Counted from the first letter of the stretch, positions 52,053-61,585 are shown. The stretch is 64,000 bases of DNA from Acidobacteriaceae bacterium (GCA_028283655.1 JAPWKE010000003.1:1426001-1490000), one strand, 5' to 3'. The notes: a model not told the origin generated them from the sequence alone. Numbers and translations: made by a program.

Positions 52053-52120
52053 ATCACCCCCTCCCTGTACTGTTTCTTTCGAGAAGTGATACACCGCTTT
52101 TGCGGGCCTGGAGAAGTCGA

Positions 52121-52882
52121 TTGTCCCGCCGTGCGTCCGTATTCCCCCAAAATGACCAGGCGGCTTCGCCACTTTTCTGCGGCACCTCAGGTTGGGCCTA
52201 TCCCACCTGGAAGCCCGAGTTCTATCCGGCTGACGTCTCCAGCAAAAATTTTCTTCGCTACTACGCTTCCCAGTTGAACTCGCTGGAGGTGAACTACACC
52301 TTCACCAAGGCCCTGAGCGCCAAGCAAACAGAAGACTGGCTCGCCGCGACCTCTTCCGGCTTCCGCTTCAGCTTCAAAGCTCCACAGCGCATTACGAACT
52401 GGCAGCGACTCCGCGACTGCGCCGACTCCGTGGCCGAGTTCTTCGCCACGCTGCAGCCCTTCGCGAACGCCAACAAACTCGGCTGTGTCCTCTTCCAGCT
52501 TCCGCACAACTTCAAGCCAAACCACGAACTCCTCGCGGGATTTCTCTCCTTGCCGGAGTTCCAAAGCCACACCTCGGCCTTCGAGTTCCTGCACGCTGAC
52601 TGGTTCAGCGAAGAGACCTACAGCCTCCTGCGTCAACATAACGTCGCCCTCTGCCAGTCGGACAGCGAAAAGCTCACCGCGCCGCAGGTCGATACCGCGA
52701 CGCACCGCTATCGGCGGCTTCGCCAGCCCGGCGGCTACTCCGCGGCCACGCTCGACAAGCTGGCGAAAGAACTCGCTGCCGCCACGCAGGAAAGCTACGT
52801 CTATCTACGCCACGAAGAAGCCCCCACCGGAGCTTTGCAGGCGCGTACGCTGCTACAAGCCGTTCTGCAGGAGGCCGCATGA
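52121..52882 (+). CDS. DUF72 family protein, 253 aa
   Basis: TIM-barrel-like DUF72 protein (YecE type): FCGTSGWAYPTWKPEFYPAD at the start, LNSLEVNYTFTKALSAKQTE, GFRFSFKAPQRITNWQRL, LGCVLFQLPHNFKPNHELL, YVYLRHEEAPTGAL at the end. The only start with a good site (GGAGAAG) outside the tRNA is TTG 52121. It overlaps the YheT-type hydrolase by four bases (ATGA). DUF72 function is not settled. Confidence 0.87.
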   Translation: MSRRASVFPQNDQAASPLFCGTSGWAYPTWKPEFYPADVSSKNFLRYYASQLNSLEVNYTFTKALSAKQTEDWLAATSSGFRFSFKAPQRITNWQRLRDCADSVAEFFATLQPFANANKLGCVLFQLPHNFKPNHELLAGFLSLPEFQSHTSAFEFLHADWFSEETYSLLRQHNVALCQSDSEKLTAPQVDTATHRYRRLRQPGGYSAATLDKLAKELAAATQESYVYLRHEEAPTGALQARTLLQAVLQEAA

Positions 52883-53925
52883 CGCCCGCAAACTGGCAGC
52901 AGGGCCTGCCCTCCTTTGAACCACGCCGCTGGCTCCGCAACGGCCACCTGCAAACTATCTTCGGCAACTTCCTGCCACGCGAGTCGCACATTCCCTCGCC
53001 CACGCAGCACCTCGTCGAAGTCATCCCGGCACGTCACTCGCAGATCGCCACCCAGATTCTTTGTGAGTGCCACTGGCAACCGGCCGACGTCCGCCGCGAC
53101 CGCCACACCGTGCTCATCCTCCACGGTCTCGAAGGCTCCTCGCGCTCGCAGTACGTCGGCGGCAACGCGCAGAAGCTCTGGGACGCGGGCTGCAACATCA
53201 TCCGCATGAACATGCGGAACTGTGGCGGCAAGAACTACGAGATGGCCCGCCTGACGCCGACGCTTTACCACTCCGGGCTCTCCGGTGATGTGCTCGCCGT
53301 AATCAATCACTTTATCGCCACAGAAGGCATCACGTCGATCTCGCTGATCGGCTACAGCATGGGTGGCAACCTTGTGCTGAAGCTTGCGGGCGACCTCGGA
53401 GCCAACGCTCCGGCGGAGCTTCGCGCCGTCGTCGGAGTCTCGCCTGCCATGGATCTCTCGGCCTCAGCAGACGCTCTGCACCTGCCCGCCAACCGGCTGT
53501 ACGAGATGAAGTTTCTTCGCGCCCTCACCCAGCGCTTCCGGCACAAAGCCGAGCTCTTTCCTCGCGCCTTCGACCCGCGCCTCTCCTACGGCATCCGCTC
53601 TCTTCGTGAGTTCGACGACCGCATCACGGCGCTTTACTCCGGCTTCCAGTCCGCCGAGGACTATTACCAGCGCTGCGCCGCCGCACACGTGCTCGGTACC
53701 ATCGCCGTTCCTACGCTGCTGGTTCACGCAGAAGACGATCCCTTCATACGCGTCCTGCCTGAGACACGCGCGGCAATTGCCGGCAATGCCAACATCACGC
53801 TCGTCGAAGCAGCTCACGGAGGCCACTGCGCCTTCCTCGCCGCACCCGACAAAGCCACCGGCTATGACGGCTACTGGGCGGAGCATCTCTCCCTGCGCTT
53901 CATTCTCGCCAACGCCAATCGCTGA
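52879..53925 (+). CDS. YheT-type alpha/beta hydrolase, 348 aa
   Basis: Cytoplasmic alpha/beta-hydrolase of the YheT/EMB8 group. The N-terminus FEPRRWLRNGHLQTIFGN is diagnostic. HGLEGSSRSQYV gives the oxyanion region, the nucleophile is S160 in GYSMGGN, and a late His lies in AAHGGHCAFL with Asp in HAEDDPFI. Esterase activity is likely; the substrate is unknown. It is coupled by a 4-base overlap to the DUF72 gene and followed closely by a hypothetical gene. Confidence 0.9.
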   Translation: MTPANWQQGLPSFEPRRWLRNGHLQTIFGNFLPRESHIPSPTQHLVEVIPARHSQIATQILCECHWQPADVRRDRHTVLILHGLEGSSRSQYVGGNAQKLWDAGCNIIRMNMRNCGGKNYEMARLTPTLYHSGLSGDVLAVINHFIATEGITSISLIGYSMGGNLVLKLAGDLGANAPAELRAVVGVSPAMDLSASADALHLPANRLYEMKFLRALTQRFRHKAELFPRAFDPRLSYGIRSLREFDDRITALYSGFQSAEDYYQRCAAAHVLGTIAVPTLLVHAEDDPFIRVLPETRAAIAGNANITLVEAAHGGHCAFLAAPDKATGYDGYWAEHLSLRFILANANR

Positions 53926-53937
53926 TAACCTGAACGA

Positions 53938-54549
53938 ATGCTCTGTGAGTGGACAGCCGAATGCGGAGATGATGCCCCGACCGTAGTCGTTCCATGGTCT
54001 GACGCCGCCTCCGGCCTGCATTGGGTCGATCTCCGCGCCGAACCGTACGACATCGCAGAGGTCTCTGAAGCCGAGCACTACCCTGCTCTGGGCCGTGCGC
54101 TGCGCTCGCTCAACGCCACACGCTCTCCGCTCATTACCTCAAAGTGCGACGCCTGGCCGCTGGACAGCGAAGACATCGATGCGCTCCGCTTTGAGCTCGA
54201 CCTCGACGAGACCGCCTCGCAGCACGGCATCTCCGGCTACGTCGATATACTGTGGCGCGACCGCACGCTCTTTGGCTCAGCCCATCAGCAGCAGGACCGC
54301 CTCGATCGCCTCACACGCCGCACCCAGCGTCTCGAACACCCGCAGGCCAAGGCCGAGTTCATCCTCCGCCCTGCGATGCTCGACCGCGCCAGCGCCCTCG
54401 AAGGCTACGCCATCACGCTCTACGTTTCTGCTGCGGGAGCCGACCATGATTCGGCGATGCGAGAGTGGGAGTTAGCACTTGAAGACATCGTGGCAATGCT
54501 TCGCACGCGAGAGTTCGAAGTCCCTCGCACCTCCGCTACAATCGACTAA
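53938..54549 (+). CDS. Hypothetical protein, 203 aa
   Basis: Soluble acidic protein with no recognised domain. It starts 12 bases after the YheT-type stop. Residues about 20-70 are rich in aromatic and acidic residues (WVDLRAEPYDIAEVSEAEHY), with a helical, Arg/Gln-rich middle (HQQQDRLDRLTRRTQRLEHP). The C-terminal half includes EGYAITLYVSAAGADHDSAM. The codon usage matches its neighbours, so it is a real core gene; it may form an operon with DUF72 and YheT. Confidence 0.7.
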   Translation: MLCEWTAECGDDAPTVVVPWSDAASGLHWVDLRAEPYDIAEVSEAEHYPALGRALRSLNATRSPLITSKCDAWPLDSEDIDALRFELDLDETASQHGISGYVDILWRDRTLFGSAHQQQDRLDRLTRRTQRLEHPQAKAEFILRPAMLDRASALEGYAITLYVSAAGADHDSAMREWELALEDIVAMLRTREFEVPRTSATID

Positions 54550-54570
54550 GCGTTCAGGCTCTTCGCCTGC

Positions 54571-54647
54571 GGACACGTAGCTCAATTGGATAGAGCACCG
54601 ACCTTCTAAGTCGGGGGTTACAGGTTCGATCCCTGTCGTGTCCACCA
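54571..54647 (+). tRNA. tRNA-Arg(TCT)
   Basis: Cloverleaf: acceptor GGACACG/CGTGTCC, anticodon stem CCGAC/GTCGG with loop CTTCTAA (anticodon TCT), T arm ACAGG-TTCGATC-CCTGT, discriminator A and encoded CCA. Confidence 0.95.
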
Positions 54648-54655
54648 CTTCCAAA

Positions 54656-55906
54656 CTACATTTCAGCGAACTCACGCTCTGACGCCGGCACATGCCGCTG
54701 AACGTGAGGCTGTGTGCGGCTGTAGCCGGTCACGTGGCGCAGGCCAGCAAGGCCGATCAGCGCCAGTTGCAACACGCAGACACCGTCCCACTCCCACCGC
54801 GACCACGCCATCGTCGACAGCGCCGAGCCCACCGCGCCACCGATGAAGTACATCGTCATATACACCGTGTTCAAACGCGAACGCTCTTCCGATCCAAGCC
54901 CGAAGATGCGCGTCTGGTTCGCCACCTGCAGCATCTGCTGGCCCATATCCAGCACCAGAACGCCGACCACCAGAACCACCAGGTGCACCGCCGTCGCAGC
55001 GTGAATCTTGTCGCCAAGCCACAGGATCACCAGCGCAAACGTAAACACCGCGCCCGCGACGGTTACGACGTACCGCGTACCGCGCTTGTCGGACAACCGC
55101 CCTGCCACAGGAGCCACCATGGCTCCAGCCGCGCCCACGATGCCAAACGACCCCGCAACACCCGGCCCCATGTGGTAATGGCTTGCGAGCATGAACGCCA
55201 TCGTTGTCCAGAAGCAGCTGAACGACGCAAAGCTCAGCGCACCCATCATGCCAGCTTCGCGCAGCAACGGCTCTTTGCGGAAGATCGTTCCGAGCGACCG
55301 CAGCGTCGCCGCATAGCTTAGGCTCTGCTTGGGCTCCAGCCTCGGCATCAGCTTTGCCAGCGTCGGCACAAACGCCAGGTTCATCACCGCAGCCGCGAAG
55401 TACACCGTCCGCCAGCCATGCCACGCGTTCAACCACCCGGCAAACGTCCTGGCCAGCAACACGCCCAGCAGCAGCCCGGTCATCACTGTGCCAATCGCCT
55501 GCCCACGCTTCTCCACCGGCACAAGATCAGGAGCTATCGGCAGCGCAATATGCGTCACAGCGGCAAAAAGCCCGATCAGGATGCTCGCCGCGACCATGCT
55601 CCACAGGTTCGGAGCCAGCCCCGCCAGCAGCAGCGCCACCGAAACTCCGGCGTACAGCTTCATCATCAAGCCGCGGCGCTCGGCGATATCTCCCAGCGGA
55701 ACCAGGCACAGCAGGCCGATCGCGTAGCCTACCTGCGTGGCCGTTGCGACAAACCCCATCGCGTGGGCGCTGGTGTGCAGGCTCGCGCCCATCACCATCA
55801 ACAACGGCTGATTGTAGTAAATCGAGCCCACGCCGACAGCGCAGGCCAGGCCGAGAAACGGCAGTGCCCAACGCCCACCCATCGTGCTGTCTGAACTGCT
55901 CGCCAT
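54656..55906 (-). CDS. MFS transporter, 416 aa
   Basis: Twelve-helix MFS permease. The first helix has GLACAVGVGSIYYNQPLLMV, typical of the YgaY/NepI-like drug or metabolite exporter group. The loop DIAERRGLMMK between helices 2 and 3 is the usual conserved position, and GRLSDKRGTRYV marks the second half. It converges on tRNA-Arg and is divergent from mnmA. Substrate is unknown. Confidence 0.87.
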   Translation of the reverse strand: MASSSDSTMGGRWALPFLGLACAVGVGSIYYNQPLLMVMGASLHTSAHAMGFVATATQVGYAIGLLCLVPLGDIAERRGLMMKLYAGVSVALLLAGLAPNLWSMVAASILIGLFAAVTHIALPIAPDLVPVEKRGQAIGTVMTGLLLGVLLARTFAGWLNAWHGWRTVYFAAAVMNLAFVPTLAKLMPRLEPKQSLSYAATLRSLGTIFRKEPLLREAGMMGALSFASFSCFWTTMAFMLASHYHMGPGVAGSFGIVGAAGAMVAPVAGRLSDKRGTRYVVTVAGAVFTFALVILWLGDKIHAATAVHLVVLVVGVLVLDMGQQMLQVANQTRIFGLGSEERSRLNTVYMTMYFIGGAVGSALSTMAWSRWEWDGVCVLQLALIGLAGLRHVTGYSRTQPHVQRHVPASEREFAEM

Positions 55907-56004
55907 GGTTGTCTGAATCTTAGATCGCCTGAGCTTATAAGTGTAAGACAGGTTGCCGCCTCAGAGAACAGGCAAACGCCTGACATCGGAAAGAACTATC
56001 ATGA

Positions 56005-57171
56005 ATGGTGGTGAATACGCATACCTCCAATTCGCCCGCTGAGCAGCCCCTCGTCACCGACACCGCTGCCGAGACCATCGCCGTCGCCATGTCCGGTGGC
56101 GTGGACTCCTCTGCCGTCGCCGCTATGCTCGCCGCGCAGGGCTACCGCATCGTCGGCCTTACGCTGCAGCTCTGGAACCAACGCCGCCTCGCTGGTCGCG
56201 AAGGCATGCCCGAAAGCGTGCAGGGCCGCTGCTGCTCCATCGACGACGTCTACGACGCTCGTCGCGTCGCCGAGCAGCTCAGCATCCCCTATTACCTCGT
56301 CAACGCGCAGGAGCGCTTCGAGGATGAGGTCGTTCGTCCCTTCGTCGACGAGTACCTCGCAGGCCGCACGCCCATCCCCTGCACCCTTTGCAACAACCAT
56401 CTGAAGTTCGACCAGCTCCTCGTCACCGCACGCGGCATCGGCGCGGACAAGATCGCCACCGGCCACTACGCACGCAATCGCTTCGACGACGAGCGCAACC
56501 GCTGGGTCATGTCGCGTCCGGCCGACAAGAGCAAGGACCAGACCTACTTCCTCTTCGGCCTCACGCAGGAGCAACTCGCCCGCACCCTCTTTCCGCTCGG
56601 CGAGATGCAGAAGCCAGCCGTCCGTGCCATGGCCGCCGATCAAGGTCTCGAACTCGCTCAGAAGCCCGACTCGCAGGAGATCTGCTTCATCCCCGGCGGC
56701 TCGTACTCGCAGTTCCTCCGCGCCTATCTCGACGAGCAGGGCCGCGAGCTTCCTGACTCCGCGGGTGAACTTGTCGCGTCCAACGGTGACGTTCTCGGTC
56801 AGCACGAAGGCATCCACGCCTTCACGGTCGGCCAGCGCAAGGGCCTCGGCATCAGCGCGCCGAACCCGCTCTACGTCCTGAAGATTCACCCGGGCTCACA
56901 CCAGGTCGAGGTCGGCGAAGACGAGCAGCTCTACTCACGCACGCTCCACGCCAACCGGCTCAACTGGGTTTCCATCGCCGAACCCGGCGAGCCCATTCGC
57001 GTCGACATCAAGATTCGTCACCGCCACGAGCCTGCTCCAGCAACGCTCCGTGTCACCGGCCCCGACACCATCGAGGCCACCTTTGACGAACCACAGCGAG
57101 CCATCACTCCCGGCCAGTCTGCCGTCTTCTACCAGGGCGATGAAGTCGCCGGTGGCGGCTGGATTTTCTAG
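56005..57171 (+). CDS. mnmA: tRNA-specific 2-thiouridylase MnmA, 388 aa
   Basis: Adds sulfur to U34 of tRNA-Lys, -Glu and -Gln. The PP-loop ATPase motif is AVAMSGGVDSSAVAA. The catalytic cysteines are C129 in TPIPCTLCNNHLKF and C227 in DSQEICFIPGG. The C-terminal barrel is intact (TVGQRKGLGIS; QSAVFYQGDEVAGGGWIF). The start is ATG 56005 with a weak AAAGAA site. The gene ends with a strong two-way hairpin. Confidence 0.95.
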   Translation: MVVNTHTSNSPAEQPLVTDTAAETIAVAMSGGVDSSAVAAMLAAQGYRIVGLTLQLWNQRRLAGREGMPESVQGRCCSIDDVYDARRVAEQLSIPYYLVNAQERFEDEVVRPFVDEYLAGRTPIPCTLCNNHLKFDQLLVTARGIGADKIATGHYARNRFDDERNRWVMSRPADKSKDQTYFLFGLTQEQLARTLFPLGEMQKPAVRAMAADQGLELAQKPDSQEICFIPGGSYSQFLRAYLDEQGRELPDSAGELVASNGDVLGQHEGIHAFTVGQRKGLGISAPNPLYVLKIHPGSHQVEVGEDEQLYSRTLHANRLNWVSIAEPGEPIRVDIKIRHRHEPAPATLRVTGPDTIEATFDEPQRAITPGQSAVFYQGDEVAGGGWIF

Positions 57172-57193
57172 CTCTTTCCCCTTACGCCCAAAC

Positions 57194-57223
57194 AAAAGCG
57201 GCGAGCCGAGGCTCGCCGCTTTT
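57194..57223. terminator. Bidirectional terminator between mnmA and the DUF948-like gene
   Basis: Perfect 13-bp stem (57194-57206 with 57211-57223), tetraloop CGAG, AAAA and TTTT flanks, between convergent genes. Confidence 0.87.
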
Positions 57224-57238
57224 CACTTCTGTCCGACA

Positions 57239-57814
57239 TTAGAGATCGTACGGTCCCGGTTCCTTCGTCCCAAACGGCGAACGCGCAATCAACGTATCCA
57301 GCCCGGCACGCAAACCAGCAATCACGCCAGCAACCTGACGCACCGGCCCCTTGATGCTCTCCTGCACCGTGCGCGAAACCTCATACGTCGTTGCCAACGC
57401 ATCGGAAACAATGCCGTCCACGCGGGAGATCTGCACACGCGAACGTTCGTTGACGTCCTGAACCGTACGGTTGAGCTGATCAACCGTCGAAGCCAACTCA
57501 TCGACCTTCACACGCACCGTGTAGCTGGTCTGCTCGAAGTTCGTCGCAGCCGTACGAATCTTCGGCCCCAGCTCATCCACTAAGGCGGTGGCCTTCTCAA
57601 TCAGCGGCGCGGTCTTTTGCTCAAACGCCCCGGTCAGCTTATCGACCTTCATAAACATCTTGGCAGCGAATGCAGCGGCAATGCACACACCTACAGCCTG
57701 CGCCACCAGTGCAATACCAATCACCGCAGACCAGATCGAAATCTTATGCTGATCGATTCCGCCATCCTGAAACATCACCACCGCGATCGAACTCAATAAC
57801 ACCATCACGACCAC
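57239..57814 (-). CDS. DUF948-like membrane protein with long coiled coil, 191 aa
   Basis: Two N-terminal membrane segments (VVMVLLSSIAVVMF; IWSAVIGIALVAQAVGVCIA) followed by a continuous helical region (KVDELASTVDQLNRTVQDVN; RVDGIVSDALATTYEVSRTV) similar to DUF948/COG4768 proteins. The C-terminus contains VAGVIAGLRAGLDTLI. Function is unknown; such proteins are often encoded near stress or envelope genes, and a YtxH gene sits just upstream on the same strand. Confidence 0.75.
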   Translation of the reverse strand: MVVMVLLSSIAVVMFQDGGIDQHKISIWSAVIGIALVAQAVGVCIAAAFAAKMFMKVDKLTGAFEQKTAPLIEKATALVDELGPKIRTAATNFEQTSYTVRVKVDELASTVDQLNRTVQDVNERSRVQISRVDGIVSDALATTYEVSRTVQESIKGPVRQVAGVIAGLRAGLDTLIARSPFGTKEPGPYDL

Positions 57815-57867
57815 CTCAAAAAGAAAATCAGTTCCACTCTACGGGCGCACTCACTTCCCCGCAAGCA

Positions 57868-57900
57868 AGAGGGCCGGCTCGTAGATCGAACCGGCCCTCT
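57868..57900 (-). terminator. Hairpin after the YtxH gene
   Basis: 10-bp GC-rich stem (57868-57877 with 57891-57900), 13-base loop, 20 bases after the YtxH stop; no strong T-run. Confidence 0.55.
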
Positions 57901-57919
57901 GCAATCCGAACAACACAGC

Positions 57920-58345
57920 TTACGAAGGAAGCACTTCGTTGGTCTTTTCGACGTAAGCTTCCTTGCCTGCATCCACTGCAGCGGCTACAGCCTGCTGTTG
58001 GTTCTGCACAACCTGCTTGCCCTTGTCGACGTACTGCGTCCACTGGGTGCGGCCCTTGTCGTAGTACTCCTTGCCCTTATCGGCATACTCGGACGCAACC
58101 TGCTTGCCCTTGTCCACGTACTCAGACGCAACCTGCTTGCCCTGCTCGACGTACTGCTTACCCTGCGTGACGCCCTGGCTGTACAGTTCGTTGGCGCGCT
58201 CACGTGCGTCCATCGCGCCAGCTACAAGCTCTTCCCGCGTTTCCTTGCCACTCTTCGGAGCGTACAGAACGCCCACCAGCGCACCGAGCCCGAGACCGGC
58301 CAGGAACCATCCAAAGCTACCTACGCCGTTATCGTTGTCTGCCAT
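57920..58345 (-). CDS. YtxH-domain protein with amphipathic repeats, 141 aa
   Basis: A short N-terminal glycine-rich hydrophobic segment (SFGWFLAGLGLGALVGVLYA with APKSGKETRE after it) is the YtxH hallmark. It is followed by imperfect 10-15 residue repeats (QYVEQGKQVASE, EYVDKGKQVASE, EYADKGKEYYDK, QYVDKGKQVVQN) that look like apolipoprotein- or LEA-type amphipathic helices. ATG 58345 follows CTGGAGG. It probably sits at the membrane and has a stress role; the repeats may bind lipid. Confidence 0.82.
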   Translation of the reverse strand: MADNDNGVGSFGWFLAGLGLGALVGVLYAPKSGKETREELVAGAMDARERANELYSQGVTQGKQYVEQGKQVASEYVDKGKQVASEYADKGKEYYDKGRTQWTQYVDKGKQVVQNQQQAVAAAVDAGKEAYVEKTNEVLPS

Positions 58346-58537
58346 TACATCCTCCAGATGCGTTATTTCACCACGTCCTGCACATCTAAGCAGACTTCGC
58401 GGCGTTCTATGAAAGTGGATGCCCTCAACGAGCTCCGGGTTGTGTGCATACCGTCTTCGTAAGTTTTGCATAAAACTACTTGCGGCTTCTTCACTCACAG
58501 TTGCATCCTAACCGCGAGGCAACTCGGAGGCACGATT

Positions 58538-59548
58538 ATGTTTGCAAAACTCTCCCTGCAACGGACAACGACCGCAATGGTTCTCTCCGCTGCAATGCTT
58601 GTAAGCGTCGGCTGCAAAAAGACAGTCGACGACGCCACTCTCTCCACCGAAGTTCAAAAAGCACTGGCAGGCGACCCCGCCATCGCCAAGCAATCGATCC
58701 AGCCCACCGTCGTCAACGGCGTCGTCACCCTCGCAGGCAACGTCACCGACGACACAGCCAGCACCGTCGCCGCGCAAGATGCGGCCCGCGTCCAGGGCGT
58801 CAAGGAAGTCGTCAACAACATCACCGTAGCGGGCATCGCGGTCACGCCGACGGTCACCTCGCCTGCCGCACCGGAGAACCCACGCCCTGCCACCAAGGCC
58901 GAGCAGCAGGTTATCGCCACACAGAAGACGCTTCCGCCGCCAGCAGCCAACGAGCCGCCACCGCCGCCGAAGCCCGTCGTACACAACATCACCCTGCCTG
59001 CAGGCTCCAGCATCCCAGTGCGCATCACGGAAACGCTCGATAGCGGCAAAACCGAAACCGGCACGCCCTTCAACGGCACCGTCACACGCTCGGTTTCGTC
59101 GAACGGTTACGTCGTCATCCCGGCAGGTTCTGCCGTCTCCGGCCGTGTTGTCGAAGCCAAGGATGCGGGCCACTTTAAAGGCAACTCGCTTCTCGCCATC
59201 CAGCTCACCGCAGTTCGCCGTCACGGCCAGCTTATCCCCATCACCACCGAGAGCTACGCCGTAGAAGGCAAGGGCCGCGGCAAGAACACGGCACTCAAGA
59301 TCGGCGGCGGCGCAGCTGCGGGCGCTCTGCTCGGCGGCCTCTTTGGCGGCGGCAAGGGCGCTGGCATCGGAGCACTCGCTGGCGGCGGAGCAGGCACAGC
59401 CTACCAGGGCATGACGCGCGGTGAGCAGGTGCAGATCTCTTCAGAGAGCCTCATCCGTTTCCGCACGGCTAACTCCATCACCGTGCAGACCACCGAGCGC
59501 CCGGCCGAAGACGATGAGGCTCCGGCTCCCGGCCTCCAGACCCGATAA
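58538..59548 (+). CDS. BON-domain lipoprotein with glycine zipper, 336 aa
   Basis: Lipoprotein signal with cysteine in MLVSVGCKK. Residues about 32-105 are a BON domain (LSTEVQKALAGDPAIAKQSI; TLAGNVTDDTAS; GVKEVVNNITV). A proline-rich linker (PPPAANEPPPPPKP) leads to a beta-rich region with a glycine zipper near the end (GGGAAAGALLGGLFGGGKGA). This layout suggests an outer-membrane-linked, envelope-stabilising protein. ATG 58538 follows CGGAGG; it is divergent from the YtxH gene. Confidence 0.85.
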   Translation: MFAKLSLQRTTTAMVLSAAMLVSVGCKKTVDDATLSTEVQKALAGDPAIAKQSIQPTVVNGVVTLAGNVTDDTASTVAAQDAARVQGVKEVVNNITVAGIAVTPTVTSPAAPENPRPATKAEQQVIATQKTLPPPAANEPPPPPKPVVHNITLPAGSSIPVRITETLDSGKTETGTPFNGTVTRSVSSNGYVVIPAGSAVSGRVVEAKDAGHFKGNSLLAIQLTAVRRHGQLIPITTESYAVEGKGRGKNTALKIGGGAAAGALLGGLFGGGKGAGIGALAGGGAGTAYQGMTRGEQVQISSESLIRFRTANSITVQTTERPAEDDEAPAPGLQTR

Positions 59549-59560
59549 TCGACAGCCAGC

Positions 59561-59593
59561 AAAAAGCGTCGGCAAACCTGCCGACGCTTTTTT
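59561..59593 (+). terminator. Rho-independent terminator after the BON lipoprotein gene
   Basis: Perfect 14-bp stem (59561-59574 with 59579-59592), 4-base loop, ending in TTTTTT. Confidence 0.9.
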
Positions 59594-59695
59594 GCGTCTG
59601 TAATCGCTTGTAGTCGTCTAATTCAGTAGCAGCTTGCCGCGCATCTACGGCGGTTACCCCTCTCACGCACCCCTGCCCCCCGAGAAGGATGTAGT

Positions 59696-61576
59696 GTGCC
59701 CTTGAGCACTTCGGCCGTACGCCCATCAGCGTTTCTTAGCTTGACCCTCCACGCGCATCTACCGTTCGTGGTCAACCACGGCACATGGCCCCACGGCATG
59801 GAGTGGCTTCTCGAAGCCGCCGCCGAAACCTACCTTCCCCTGCTGCGCGTCTTCACGCGGCTCGAGCAGGAGGGCATCCCGCTTCGCTGCAATCTGAACC
59901 TCACCCCTGTCCTGCTGGAACAGCTGAATCACCCAGCGTTCAAAGCCGAGTTCCCCCGTTATCTGGAGCGCAAGATCAGTGCCGCGCGTGAGGACGAATC
60001 CTACTTCCTCACCATGCAGCAACAGCAGTACGCCGAACTCGCTCGTTACTGGCAACACTTCTTCTCGGAAGCCCTTGAAGACTTCCGCGCCCTCGGCGGC
60101 GACTTCCTCTCGGCCTTCCGTGGCTTCCACCAGCGCGGTCAAATCGAAATCATGACCTCCGGCGCAACGCACGGCTACATGCCGCTGCTCGGCACCGATG
60201 AAAGCGTCCGTGCGCAGATCCGCGTCGCCGTACAGACGCACGAACGTCTCCTCGGCGAACGTCCCCGAGGCATCTGGCTGCCGGAGTGTGGCTACCGCCC
60301 GGCAGGTCGCTGGGAGCTCCCTGTTCCGGCCGCCGATGGCTCGCCGCTGCCCCCTGCCGCCGAGCGCATAGGCATCGAAGAAGCCGTCTCCGAGGCCAAC
60401 CTCGACTACTTCTTCGTCGATACGCACCTGGTTGAAGGCGCAGCCGACATCGACTCGCCGTACTTCCGTTCGGCTTCTGCCGCGCACGTCCGCCTGCCCG
60501 AAGGAACCGACGCTCGTCGCCTCTATCAGCCCTACTTTGTCGACGGCCCGTACACCTCCGCTGGGAACGCCGAAGCAGCCGCAACGATCTTCCCGCGCGA
60601 CCCGCGCACCGGTGCACAGGTCTGGTCTGGCGACACCGGCTATCCCGGCGACGAAAACTATCTCGACTTCCATAAGAAACGCTGGCCCGGTGGTCATCGT
60701 TACTGGCGCGTCACCGGCGGCAACGTCGACATCGGCGACAAGCAGATCTACGTCCCGCAGCACGCCGCCGAACGCGTTCAGGAGCACGCCCGCCACTTCG
60801 TCGAGCTCGTCTGGTCCGCTCTCAGCCCCACAGCCTCGACGACCAAGCCGCCGATCCTCTCTGCGCCTTTCGATGCCGAACTCTTCGGCCATTGGTGGTT
60901 CGAAGGCCCAGCCTGGCTGGAAGCAGTCGCCCGCGCCGTCCATGCCCCAACCAGCGGCCAGAACAGCGGCCTCGCGCTCTCCACCGGCTCCGAGTACCTC
61001 GACAGCTATCCGCGTGCCGGCTTCCTCGCTCTGGCAGAAGGTTCTTGGGGAGCGCACGGCAACAACGAAGTCTGGCTCAACAACCAGACCTCCTGGACCT
61101 ACACCGAGCTTTATCCTGCCGAGTTGCAACTTCGTGAACTCGCCACCGATACCGCCTGGCACACCAACGAACTTGCCGCTCGCATTCTGCGCCAGATGTG
61201 CCGCGAACTTCTCCTGCTCGAAAGCTCCGACTGGCAGTTCCTCATCACCACCGGCGCCGCACAGGACTACGCCTCAGCTCGCTTCCGCGGCCACGCCGAC
61301 AGCTTCAACGACCTCCGTCGTCTCTACGCCACGGCGCTGCAAAGCAGCCTCGGCGAAGCAGACACGCACCTTCTCACCGCCATCGAAGCCCGCGACAATC
61401 TCTTCGCCGAGATCGACCCAGCCTTCTGGGCTACTGGAGCCCACGCCACACGTACCTCCCCGGCCACCGTCCACGGGGAACACCCGACCTTGCCCCCTGC
61501 CGGACGCAAGCCCCCGACAGGGGACGCCACTCTCAGCGAGCTGCCCAAGTTCCACACCGAAAGGTCGGAGGCGTAA
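59696..61576 (+). CDS. GH57-type 1,4-alpha-glucan branching enzyme, 626 aa
   Basis: Cytoplasmic GH57 enzyme that introduces alpha-1,6 branches into glycogen. The N-terminus LTLHAHLPFVVNHGTWPHGM is typical. The catalytic Glu is E197 in IWLPECGYRP and the catalytic Asp D393 in FDAELFGHWWFEGP. The C-terminal helical domain includes SWGAHGNNEVWLNN. The GTG start at 59696 has GAGAAGGA upstream. The last 45 residues are unusually Pro/Thr-rich. The other glycogen genes are not in the window. Confidence 0.92.
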   Translation: MPLSTSAVRPSAFLSLTLHAHLPFVVNHGTWPHGMEWLLEAAAETYLPLLRVFTRLEQEGIPLRCNLNLTPVLLEQLNHPAFKAEFPRYLERKISAAREDESYFLTMQQQQYAELARYWQHFFSEALEDFRALGGDFLSAFRGFHQRGQIEIMTSGATHGYMPLLGTDESVRAQIRVAVQTHERLLGERPRGIWLPECGYRPAGRWELPVPAADGSPLPPAAERIGIEEAVSEANLDYFFVDTHLVEGAADIDSPYFRSASAAHVRLPEGTDARRLYQPYFVDGPYTSAGNAEAAATIFPRDPRTGAQVWSGDTGYPGDENYLDFHKKRWPGGHRYWRVTGGNVDIGDKQIYVPQHAAERVQEHARHFVELVWSALSPTASTTKPPILSAPFDAELFGHWWFEGPAWLEAVARAVHAPTSGQNSGLALSTGSEYLDSYPRAGFLALAEGSWGAHGNNEVWLNNQTSWTYTELYPAELQLRELATDTAWHTNELAARILRQMCRELLLLESSDWQFLITTGAAQDYASARFRGHADSFNDLRRLYATALQSSLGEADTHLLTAIEARDNLFAEIDPAFWATGAHATRTSPATVHGEHPTLPPAGRKPPTGDATLSELPKFHTERSEA

Positions 61577-61585
61577 GCTAAACCT

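Noticed and set aside
59759-61162. 467-aa minus-strand frame opposite the GH57 branching enzyme
   Set aside because: The plus strand has both catalytic motifs of GH57; this frame is a GC-driven shadow with low-complexity composition.
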